From Moniliella sp. 'wahieum' (lineage: Eukaryota; Basidiomycota; Moniliellomycetes; Moniliellales; Moniliellaceae), in the NCBI GenBank assembly GCA_003971905.1, contig RSEE01000138.1, forward strand, positions 85,230 to 149,229: a DNA stretch of 64,000 nt, in the 5' to 3' direction. The notes beneath the pieces were generated by a model. That model had not been told where the DNA came from. It did not search any database and saw nothing but the letters and a program-made list of their open reading frames with translations. The position numbers and the translations under genes were made by a program. Below, piece after piece: positions 55,401 to 64,000 of this stretch (positions within the stretch are counted from its first letter, which is position 1; the number at the start of each line of letters is the position of its first letter).

Positions 55401-57120
55401 AAACAGCGGCGTAAACATGTCGCGCTGAATGGGGTCATGCGCAATGCCCGACAACATGGTGAACCGGTCCTGCTCGCTCAGGCCAAACCGTTGGCCCATC
55501 CAGGGGAAAAAGTGGGTCAGGCTGTGGTGCCGACCACGGACACCTTTGGGGATACCCGTCGAACCCGAGGTGAAGCTCAACGTGCCCACCGAGTCGGGCC
55601 CAAGCACGATCCCCGTGCTCTGGGTCGCCAGCGCTTGCGAGCTGGCCAACACGTCCGTCGGGTCCGTCTCGGACGCGGCGCCACCCAAGACGACCCCCTC
55701 GGGCGTAAGCGCCAGCGCCGGCACCTCCACACGCAAGTCCAACTCGGTTTGAATGTAGTTGCGCACGGTGGGCGCCAAGCGACCAGCCTTGGCCAGCACC
55801 ACCAGCGCACGCGGCTTTGCTACCTGGAGGTAAATGTTTTGTCGGCTGGCTGGGTAGGCAGGGTCAATCACTGAAAACGTGCGCCGGCCTTGAGCGTGCC
55901 CAGCACGGCCACCACCAAGTCCACGCCCCGGTGGGCATAGACCGTGACCACTTCTTCGCGCTGCACGCCGTGCGCGAGCAAGTGGTGGGCCAACACGTTC
56001 GGCGCGGTCCAGCTCGCCATAGCTCACTTCACGCACGCTTGCCGCTGGCGCACCCAGCTCGCCTGACTTGTGGCCGTCGACACACTTTCCACCAGACAGC
56101 GTCGGTCGGTGAACTGGGCCGCGTTGCGCTCGAAAATCGACGTAATCGAGCCCTGGAACCCACACCAGTCCAAATCCGTGCGCGGGTCGGGCAAAATCTT
56201 GGCCTCGGCCGGCGTACGCAGCGCAATCGTGCCCACCACCGAGGGGGATCGGCAGCGGCAATGCTCACCACATGCAGCAGCTGCTGGACCAGGAAGGACA
56301 TGCGCGCTTGGCTGAACAGCAGCGCATTGTAGCTCAGGTGCAGCGCAATGTCAGGCACGAGCGACTGGCGCATGGCGCTCGCGGTGCCAAAGGTGGCGCC
56401 GTCGGGGTCGGGGTGACGCTGACGTTGCGCCGTCGTCTTGCTCCGTGCCGGGCACGGGGGCGGGCGCTGGAGGGCGTGACAAAGATGGTCAGGTCGGGTG
56501 GGGTGGGGCGGTGGTCTGGATAAATTCGCGCCCAGCACGGCCACTGGTCTCGTCCAAAAAGCGCACACGGAACAGGGGCGTGCGCAGCGTGTCGCCCGCG
56601 GCCTGGCGGTCGGCCTCGAGGCGCTGGGCCAGCACGTCAAAGGGCAGATTGTCGGCGGCGGCCTCGGCCTCGACGGCCTGGATGCGGCGGACGACCTGCC
56701 AGAAGGCATCGCCGGGCTCGATGGGCACGCGGAGGATGAGGGGGCTGGCGTCGAGCGGGCTGCTGGAGCCAATGACGAGGTCCGTGTCGCCGTGTAGCGG
56801 TGGAGCAGGACGGCAAAGGCGGCGAGGAGGATGTGGAAGGCGGTGGGGCCGGCGTCCTGGTCGTTGTCGTCGTCCTGGTGGTCGTCGTCGTCGTCGTCCG
56901 AGGGGGATGCGTGGGGCTCGTCGTGCTCGGTGTAGAGGGCGAGGCGGGCGATGGCGTTGCGGGAGCGGCGGTCGAGGCGGGTGGTGGTGAGGGCGGTGAC
57001 GACCTGGGCGGCGGCGGGGCGGGGTAGTCGGTGGGGAGCGCGATGGGGGAGGCTGCGCAGACGCTCCACCCAGCGGTCCAGCCGGGCGGCGTCGGCGGTG
57101 GGGGTGGGGGGGGTCGGCAT
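52428..57120 (-). CDS. LYS2: L-2-aminoadipate reductase (alpha-aminoadipate pathway)
   Basis: Reduces alpha-aminoadipate to the semialdehyde in fungal lysine biosynthesis; needs phosphopantetheine added by Lys5. About 1,450 residues. A condensation-like N-terminus is followed by the adenylation domain: [76 protein letters not shown] and [20 protein letters not shown]. The carrier domain has [14 protein letters not shown] with the Ser that carries the arm. The reductase has [18 protein letters not shown] (NADPH) and [12 protein letters not shown] (Tyr/Lys). An 88-bp intron at 53484-53571 splits NGALV from HWVYP exactly as the family needs. Several one-base frame breaks occur (about 54175, 54490, 54795, 55870, 56230, 56470 and 56790). 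An Asp/His-rich insertion ([15 protein letters not shown]) lies near residue 80. Confidence 0.95.
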
Positions 57121-57160
57121 GGGCTGGGGGGGTACAGGGTGGGGGGCAGAGACGGGGGAG

Positions 57161-57168
57161 AATATAAG
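57161..57168 (-). promoter_or_regulatory. TATA-like element of LYS2
   Basis: AATATAAG on the plus strand (CTTATATT on the coding strand) about 42 bases before the LYS2 start. Confidence 0.4.
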
Positions 57169-57284
57169 CTGCGCTGTCGCTCGTATTCAGCCGCCGCACG
57201 GATGCGTTCCACCGGAAAAAAAAAAGTCCACGGCGGAGAAAGCACCTTTCCTGCTCAATGTTCACGTGTGCGTGGCTGAGCTAA

Positions 57285-57292
57285 CAACCCTA
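57285..57292. promoter_or_regulatory. Telobox-like motif in the LYS2/zinc-ribbon divergent promoter
   Basis: CAACCCTA lies 165 bases before LYS2 and 167 bases before the start of the small zinc-ribbon gene, nearly the middle of the interval. Confidence 0.5.
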
Positions 57293-57458
57293 GTGTCCCG
57301 GGGGGCAGGATTACACACAGGCGCCGTGCTGGTCGCGCCGCCCTAGCTGCCTGTGCGGTGGGTTGCCTACGACCAGTGGGCACGAATATAACAATCGTCC
57401 TGCCTTCGCGCGCCCCTCTGCTCCGCCTGCGCCTTGCCCCTGCCTGTCCGTCCAGGCC

Positions 57459-57722
57459 ATGTCCACCATGCCCACCACCACCACCACTCTCTTCACCACC
57501 ACCACCACACCATCCTCACCACCACCACCACCACCAGAGTATGTACGCCCCCCCCCCCCCCCCCCCTCCCATCCCCACCTTAGACCAGTCCACCACAACT
57601 AACCCCCCTCCCCCCAGTATGGGCTCTGCCCCAGCTGCCACAAGGACTCCCTCTTTGCCATCCACCCCGGCACCAAGTGCGAGGTGTGCACCGAGTGCGG
57701 ATACGTCATCCGCTACCTCTAG
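57459..57722 (+). CDS. Small zinc-ribbon protein, 62 residues, two exons
   Basis: Exon 1 (57459-57542) and exon 2 (57618-57722) join in frame across a 75-bp intron with donor GTACGC, a 22-base C-run, branch ACTAAC and acceptor CAG. Exon 1 encodes a Thr- and Pro-rich tail from an (ACC)n run. Exon 2 encodes the ribbon: YGLCPSCHKDSLFAIHPG, then KCEVCTECGYVIRYL and a stop, with CPSC, CEVC and a third CxxC overlap (CTEC). The Cys spacing fits one zinc site in a ribbon of the TFIIB/TFIIS type, but the protein is far too short for those. No family is recognised with confidence. It shares its promoter with LYS2. Confidence 0.65.
57471..57536 (+). repeat. (ACC/CCA)n triplet run
   Basis: ACC triplets directly after the start codon of the small zinc-ribbon gene, coding for Thr and Pro. 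Confidence 0.9.
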
Positions 57723-59589
57723 CCGCCCCTTCTTCGTCCCCATCCAGCGCGCAGGTAGGAGAACCGCCTCTCTTACCCCCATCTGCATCCCCTTGTTGCT
57801 GCCCCCATCCCCCCACACGATTGCATCTCTCCTGTCCATGACACGCGCTGGCCTGGATAACTCCCTAGTCGCGCGTTTCTCAGTCGAACAGACACGCCTG
57901 TCCAACGGCCATTATCATCGGTCATCCCCATCACGTAAACCGCCACTCCAGCTCCACACTGGCCCTGCACTCTCTGCGCCATCTTGCTGCTCACACAACA
58001 TCACATCTCACAGATATCGCCGTATTGATGTAGTGAGTACGGTGTATGGGTGCGCAGGCGGCGCGAGATACTCTACTGTACCCGTAGGGCTAGCACGATA
58101 CATCCTCCACGACGTGCGTTGGCGGGTGTCCTACCCTGCTCAGCCTCGCCCACCGAGAGAGCTTACCCCGCACATGGGAACCGTCGCTACGACGCTGGTG
58201 TGCCGCTGGCCGTGGTGCCCCTTCGCGCGCAAACAGACAATCCCTCCGCAGACGAAGACACGGGACCCGAGAGCTGCCGTTGAGTTACAGCGCTGGCCGC
58301 TCCGTCAATCTGCTTCGGGGCGAGCACCGGCGCCATAATGCACACCACTACGTCTCGTCAGCTCGAATCGAATCCGTGTGTACGTTTTATAACAGGTAAA
58401 ATGAGGGCATGAGCGTGGGGCTGCTTCATTTCGCTGCTCTCTTCTCGGCGCCTGCGGCCGCGGACGAAGCAGCGTTACGGTATGGGGTCGTGGCCTGGCC
58501 CCATTCCTAGGACGCATCCGACAAGTCCAACGGGGCAGTGCGGCACCGTACCTTGATTTCTTTACCCTCTCTGGCCTGCAGAGAGCGGCGAGCTCCCCGC
58601 GCTCACCTTTGTGCTGTGTTGGCAAACGAAAAACCCCGTCCACGAACCGTGAATTGAAGCGCAAAACCAGGGTTTGGGCACGATACGCCTGCTCTCCCCC
58701 CGGGCCCACTCTTCTCACCGGTGCTCTCGCCTGGCACACCGTCGTTCGCGTTCTCTTAAGTTCTCGTTCTCGTTTTCGTTTCGTTCTCTTTCTCTGTCAC
58801 ACGCGTACAGTCGGGCACAGGAGGGCAAGACTCCCGAGACAGAACTGGATCCACGTCAAGGCCGAACCCCACCCTATCTCTTCCCTGATGCCGCCTGTAC
58901 TACATTTAATCTGCGGGTCTCGCGGTACACGCACAGGCCATCACGTTAGGGTGCCAATCATGGCATGAACGTTGTTCGCGCTGCGCCTCAGACGAGGTCT
59001 GGGCCACCGCACCGAGGCGTTGAGGCCTGTGGCTTGGGATTGAAGCTTGGGGCTTGAAGCTTGGGGCTTGGAAGCTTGGGGCTTGAAGCTTGGGGGAACA
59101 AGAACAACCGGGCTGGGTGGGCACACTCTACTAATTGAGTCCGTTCAGGCGGGTGACGGACGGACGGACAGACGAAAGGGGACGCCGGCCTTGTTTCCCC
59201 CCGCTTCGGGAGGGGGCGCATGGGGAATCAGGGGTGGGGTGTGAGCGGTACGTTGGTATTGGGTGGTCGTGGAAAATGAGCGATGGGATCCGTAAGGCGT
59301 TTTTGGTTTGGAGGGCAAGACGAGTCACTGAGTTGATTGGAAGCTATGTGGATCGGGCTTTAGGCGGTAGGCGGTAGGAGAGAGGTAAGGCGCGATGATG
59401 GGGTATGTGTATCAACATGCATGGGACGTGCGCAGGGGATGGGGGGGGTAGGCAGGACACGCCAACACAGCGGCCCCCACGTGATGGATCTGACCAAGGG
59501 GGGAGGCCAGCAGACCAGGAGACCAGGAAACCCGGAGAACAGGAGAGTAGGAAAGCAGGGGGGCAGGCCCAGACGCGTCGATGGCCTCG
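57723..59589. other. Intergenic, no gene seen
   Basis: Contains a GAAGCTTGGGGCTT tandem repeat (59042-59095) and TTCTCGTTCTCGTTT-type pyrimidine repeats near 58755-58790. No coding or RNA feature recognised. Confidence 0.5.
59042..59095. repeat. (GAAGCTTGGGGCTT)n tandem repeat
   Basis: About four copies of a 14-base unit with the same AAGCTTGAAGC-type core found elsewhere in intergenic DNA. Confidence 0.9.
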
Positions 59590-62500
59590 CTACACGGGCT
59601 CGGCAGGGCGGTAGAGAATGGTGGTGACGTACTTGCCGCGGTAGCGCGTGGTGGTCGAGACGCTGAGCACGCCGCGCTTGATGGACGAGGCGGCGAGGTG
59701 ATGGAGCACGGCATGGTTCGGAGCGGGCAAGACCGAGTTATCGTCCACGCGCACCAGGTCCGCTGGCGCCCCGGCCGCACTCACGCCCACGCCCACACCC
59801 ACACCCACGCCCAAGACCGCATTGAGAATCACCTTCTCCAACTGGCGCGGCAAGGGCGGTGGACCGCAGTCGTCCGTGGCCGAAGCCTGTGCGACGACCG
59901 AGGTGACTTGCGCCGCCGCTTCGTCCGGCGGCACACCAGCGGCCACAGCGGCCGCTTCGGCATCCGCCTCCGCTTGCGCTTCCCGCTCCTCCGCTTCCTC
60001 CACCCACCGCGGCACCTCGCTCGACCACTCCCACTCGGCCTCCGACTGCGGCAGAAGCGGCGTCCAGTCGTACGGCTGCGTCGGAACCGACTTGATTGCA
60101 CTGCCATCATGCGCCAGCGCCCCCACCACTCCATGCCCGGCCCCCGTCCTGTTCCATCCCGAGCTTGCTCCTTCTTGTCCCCAGGCGGGGATGGGGGGCG
60201 GACTGGGCCCAGCGGCGCTGGCGCGCCTCTTGCTCTGCCTCTGCCGCTGCCTCCTCCTCTGCCTCCCCTCCCCCGCCCCCTCCCCCCTCGCCCTTCAGCG
60301 AGGCGACCGTCTCTGCTCGGGGGGTATCGTGCCACTGCGCACCGTGGCGGTAGCGGTAGCGGTAGAGGGAACAGTGGATGTAGAGGCAGTGGTAGAGGCA
60401 GTGGTAGTGTAGTGACCGAGGCAGAGGGGGTGAGGGCGGCGGGCGTACCGCCTTGCGGCGAGTCAACATGGACAAAGTTGACCAAGTGCCCTCGCCATCG
60501 ACGGCCGTCGGAAGCGCATGCGACACCCGCCACCGATCGTCCACAATAAACTTTAACCGATGCGTACCGGGCGGCAAACGGACCGTTGTCGACCACGTTT
60601 CTGTCGGCGCCTTCGACCTCGCCTCGGACGCCGACTCGGACTCGCGCGCGGTCCTGGAGGGAATCGCGGCATCGCCTCCCTCGGCCTCGTTCTGCTCCCG
60701 CTCGCCGATGCGGCCTGGGCCTCGACCCACAGCAGGCACGCGCCGGTGCAGGTGCAACGGAATCTTGGCATGCCAATCCTCAGCAAACGTGCCTGTCACA
60801 TACACGCGTTTAGCTCCGCTGCTCGTATCCGCGGAGCCGTCTGGGCCGAACCGGATCCGGCACTTGTCCCTGCCCCCCCGGACCAAGTCAGACGCACACT
60901 GACCAACCGGTCCCCCGCAGCCCCAGCCCCGGCGGAAGACGACTTGGGCGAGGGCGCATGGTGGTGGTGGTGATGGTGCCGATGCCGTCGACGGAGGGAG
61001 TGTACGTGGTGCGCACGCGCCGTCGAAGGCGTACTGCGCGCATGCTCTTCGCGCTGTTTGGACTTGGCCTCAGCCGGCGCGGCAGCCACAGACGGTACAG
61101 GCGGTGAAGGCGGTACGGACGCTTCAGGCGGTACAGGCGGGGCGGTTAGGCCCAGCCCCGTGGTGGCGCGCATGGGCGACGGTGCATGTGCATGTGCGCC
61201 GGACGGGAGGCGAGGCGTCATGCCCAACCCCAACCCCGGTCGAGGCGGCGCGGCAGTGGGCGTGCGGTCGAGCTCGGACGCTGCCCAGCTGGCCACCGCT
61301 GGTCCAGCGGATGCAACGGCATGGCCAACGGTCGCGCCCGCGGCGTCGGCGTACGCGACCGGTCCCGTCGATCAGGACTGGCACTGGGCACCCCCATCCC
61401 CATCCCCATACCCGTGCTGCCCGGGTCAGCTGGGGCGGGCGCAGCGGGCTCAGCAGCGATTGGGGTGAGGACAGAGGGTGTGTGGGTGCGGGCTCGCTGG
61501 GATCGTTGGGCTCGCTAGCTTGGGGACGCGCTGGGGGGGGCAAAACGGGCGCAGCAAGAGAAGTGGAAGTGGAGGAGGATGAGGAAGAGGGGAATGGATC
61601 TGAGGAAACGGGTACTCGTATGTTCGGCGTCCGGCGAGGCGATCCAGAGCCCCGGCGGGACCGCTGGGGGTCGTGGTGGCTGCTGCACCTGGGGAGGGGC
61701 GCGTGCGCGTCGGCCAGAAGTGTTCTGCCTCGGGTCCCGGTTCGGTTCGGGCCTCGGTCCCCGCCTCGGCGTCGGGGGTGGGACGAGGATGGAGGCCGAG
61801 GTGGTGAGCACGAGGCGAGGCAGGCACGACGACGACGCGGAAGCCAGCCCGCCAGCCAGCTCCGCGACGCACATCGGTCCATCCAGTTTGGTAGGCCGAG
61901 GGACGGGAGACGACGCTGGAGGAGCACCGGAGGCGGGGAGGAGCAGGCGGCGAGATCGCAGCGGGGATGGGTGGTCAGGAAACTCGGTAGGAATGCGCAG
62001 GTAGGAAGGCACTGGAGCAGGCTGTCCAGCCCTTCGGCCTCGCCTCAGCGTCCGCCCCGGTGCGGTAGGCGTGCCGCCCGTGCCGCTCCGCCTCGACGTT
62101 GCCGCGTGAGGGCGGCCCGAGCTCGGCCTGCGCCGGCGTAGGCGCATACGACGCGTGCGGCGAGCCGGCTCGCGACGACATTCGCGAGGACAGGCCGACG
62201 GACGAAATGGCAGAGACCGAAGCGGAGGCCGACGCGGACGCTGATGCTGAGCCGGCCGACGCGACGAGGCCGAGGCCGGGCGGGGGTGGGTGGCTGCGTG
62301 CACGCGCGGGGGCGAGCGCGGCGAGGGCGCTCGAGTCGTACACGCCCAAGGGTGCGGAGGGTGTGGGCGGCGGCGAGGGCGCGGGGCGGGCGGCGGCGGC
62401 GCCGATGGCGGCGTGTGGGTCGGAGGGGAAGTGGGGGTAGGGGCGGGTGGCGAGTGGGCCTGGCTGGGCGGGCGGTGTGGCTGAGCGGGCGCTCGGGGGG

Positions 62501-62761
62501 CAGCGGCGGCGGCGGCGGCGGCGCGGCGTGGGAGAGCCGCGGCGGCTGCGGGGCGGCGGCGGCTGAGCCGGCGTTGCGCCGGTGGGTGTGGGGCACGAGC
62601 GAGGCGGCGCGTGCGGCGGCGGCGCGGACGAGTGCGGGCGGGGCGAGGCGAGGGTGGGCTGGCGGAGGGCGACGACGGTTGGATGGCCGCGGTCGGCGGG
62701 CGCGAGCTGCGGGCTGAGTGGGAGGCGCGCGCGAGCCAGGCGTCGACGGCACGGCACCCAT
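59590..62761 (-). CDS. SNF1/AMPK beta subunit (Gal83/Sip2 family)
   Basis: Scaffold subunit that joins the SNF1 catalytic and gamma subunits. The start MGAVPSTPGS is a good N-myristoylation signal, as in AMPK beta. Then follow about 600 residues of low-complexity Pro/Ser/Ala/His sequence in changing frames. The glycogen-binding CBM48 region reads RVYVTGTFAEDWHAKIPLHL ... TVRLPPGTHRLKFIVDDRWR; between the two halves lies an insertion of about 50 residues. GTLVNFVHV closes it. The C-terminal ASC domain is intact: PPPLPRQLEKVILN, NSVLPAPNHAVLHHLAASSI and GVLSVSTTTRYRGKYVTTIL. A (GV)n stretch lies between the two ASC segments. Total length is near 1,000 residues, roughly double the yeast proteins. 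The exact exon structure of the N-terminal part is not resolved. Confidence 0.82.
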
Positions 62762-62769
62762 TGGCGGAA

Positions 62770-62828
62770 GAGGTGGTGGTGGTGGTAATGGCAATGGCAT
62801 GACGGTGGTGGTGGTGTGGTGGTGGTGG
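62770..62828. repeat. (GGT)n triplet run in the AMPK-beta leader
   Basis: GGT/GTG triplets, read as CCA/CAC on the coding strand, start nine bases before the ATG. Confidence 0.9.
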
Positions 62829-63008
62829 TTAAGGTAATGACAACGGCGATGGCGATGGCGAGCGTAGAAGCAAGACGGCGGGACGGAGGCGGCAGCGCCG
62901 GCATGTGCATCCCATGCGTCATCACATCCACATCCCCTCCTGTGCGCCGCCCCCCCGCAGCGGTGCAACGGGCGCACGTGACCCGCCGTTCGATGCGCCA
63001 ATTAGTAA

Positions 63009-63016
63009 CAACCCTA
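63009..63016. promoter_or_regulatory. Telobox-like motif between AMPK-beta and the complex I gene
   Basis: CAACCCTA 69 bases before the NDUFB2-like start and about 250 bases before the AMPK-beta start, in the divergent promoter. Confidence 0.5.
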
Positions 63017-63084
63017 CGCTGCGCCCGCGGCAAACCACCACCACCTCGGCTGCTCCCCCCCGTGCTCCTCCTCCAGCCTGCTCG

Positions 63085-63504
63085 ATGCGTGCACGCCTGT
63101 CCGTCCGTTTGCGCTGCGCGTGTGCTGCGTGCGCCCCTCCGCGCGTCCCCCGCCGTCCGCAGCGGCGGCCCACCACGCCCCGACGCCCGGCACGGGCATC
63201 TACGCGCCCAAGTTCGGGTTTGCGCCCTACCAGCCCCCGCGCGTCGAGCGCGTCTTTGCCCAGATCCTCGGCGGCTGCACCTGGCTCTGGATCCTGTTCA
63301 GCTTCAAGCGCGACGGCCTCTCTCTGATTGTGCGTCTCTTTCTTTTCTCCCGCGTCTTCCGCCTGTCTGCTGACCCTTCCCCTTCCCCCCCCGCAGGGCC
63401 TGAGCAACCCCTTCCAGGAGTTCGAGGACGATGGGAGCAGATCCAGCAAGGAGTACGACGCCGCCTGGGCGCGCAAGGTCGCCGCCGAGGCTGAGGACGA
63501 GTAG
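63085..63504 (+). CDS. NDUFB2-like complex I accessory subunit
   Basis: A small mitochondrial membrane protein of about 115 residues. The start MRARLSVRLRC is Arg-rich and fits a presequence. After a frame change near 63120 comes TGIYAPKFGFAPYQPP, then VFAQILGGCTWLWILFSFKRDG, a single membrane helix with the W-x-WI..(K/R)xDG pattern of NDUFB2/AGGG subunits. An intron at 63330-63396 (GTGCGT..CAG) joins GLSLI to GLSNPFQEFEDD; the second exon ends in a charged tail (KVAAEAEDE). The match rests on length, topology and this short motif, so the family call is moderate. Confidence 0.55.
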
Positions 63505-63557
63505 GATGCCACAATCCCATCTGCCAATCTATAGATCGTCCCTCCCCCCCCCCCTGG

Positions 63558-64000
63558 TTAACGCCCCTGGTTGGGTTCATGCAGTAGAATGACAATGCAG
63601 TATTGATGTTCCTCAGTCGTGAATGTTGTTCGGGCGCGCTCGGGCGCTCGGTTCGGGGTCGAGGGAGTTAGGAGTGTGTTACCGTGCATATGAGCGCGGA
63701 ACATGGACTCGATTGTTTGGGTTGCTTGGTCGGCTTGGGTGCTGCACTTGGCGTGCCCCGAGTGGATTTCTGTTGGTGGCGCCTCTGGGTTTGTTCGGAC
63801 CGTGGCGACGACGACGGGCGGCGGCGGCGGCAAGGCAGGCCGACTGCCCGCTCGCTTTGGGCTGCCAAACACGCTTTTCCACTCGAGCACCAAAGGGTCC
63901 GCACGGACTTGGACGGCGCAAAGCCCTGCACCACCTGCAGCGTGGCCAGCTGCGTAGCGCGCGAGAGAGCCACATAGACCTGGCCGCGCTCAAACGCGCG
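63558..64000 (-). CDS. PIF1-family DNA helicase, C-terminal part (cut by window edge)
   Basis: The last about 145 residues of a PIF1-type 5'-3' helicase. The conserved C-terminal motif RGQVYVALSRATQLATLQVV, then GFAPSK and LVLEW, is what PIF1 proteins show in motif VI and just after. One frame break lies near 63895. The tail after that is low-complexity and ends ILLHEPNQGR with a stop at 63558. The helicase core lies beyond the right edge. Pif1 helicases act at telomeres, G-quadruplexes and in mitochondrial DNA; which role applies cannot be told from this fragment. Confidence 0.75.

Overview
The window is nuclear DNA of a GC-rich, intron-containing fungus. It carries an alpha-aminoadipate reductase (LYS2, the fungal lysine route), a fungal-type perilipin, RDH54 and LOS1. 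Introns are short (about 68-140 bp), start GTACGT, GTATGT or GTGAGT, and several carry a TACTAAC-type branch site. I cannot place it below kingdom with confidence; a basidiomycete or an early-diverging lineage is a guess. Conserved genes are broken again and again by one-base losses in short homopolymers, which looks like residual long-read assembly error rather than pseudogenisation. CDS spans below therefore run from start to stop across such breaks.

Left part (0.9-13.2 kb): a 3-hydroxyacyl-CoA dehydrogenase-like enzyme (+), adenine phosphoribosyltransferase (+, three exons), a tRNA-Thr(CGU), a 2H cyclic phosphodiesterase (-), a possible small myristoylated SVIP-like protein (-), COX19 (+), trehalose-6-phosphate synthase (+), and a secreted repeat protein of unknown function (+).

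Middle (13.2-27.4 kb): mostly gene-poor. It holds a solo LTR with target-site duplication (14179-15038), a 100-bp minisatellite (15573 to about 16075), degenerate repeats, one perilipin-like lipid-droplet gene (21553-22559), and an AT-richer stretch (about 23.7-25.6 kb) that may hold an unrecognised gene.

Right part (27.4-64 kb) is gene-dense: POB3 (FACT), LOS1 (exportin-T), RDH54 (Swi2/Snf2 recombination translocase), an ENV7/STK16-like kinase, an MRH4/DDX28-like mitochondrial DEAD-box helicase, a zinc-ribbon protein, a second solo LTR lying in an old coding remnant (47.7-48.7 kb), a long disordered coiled-coil protein, LYS2, a 62-aa zinc-ribbon protein, the SNF1/AMPK beta subunit, an NDUFB2-like complex I subunit, and the C-terminus of a PIF1-family helicase cut by the right edge.

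The most interesting non-coding signal is the octamer TAGGGTTG/CAACCCTA, which resembles a telomere repeat. It occurs about ten times, each time about 50-250 bp upstream of a start codon and often in divergent promoters. The second is a run of CCA/ACC triplets in the 5' leader of many of the same genes.
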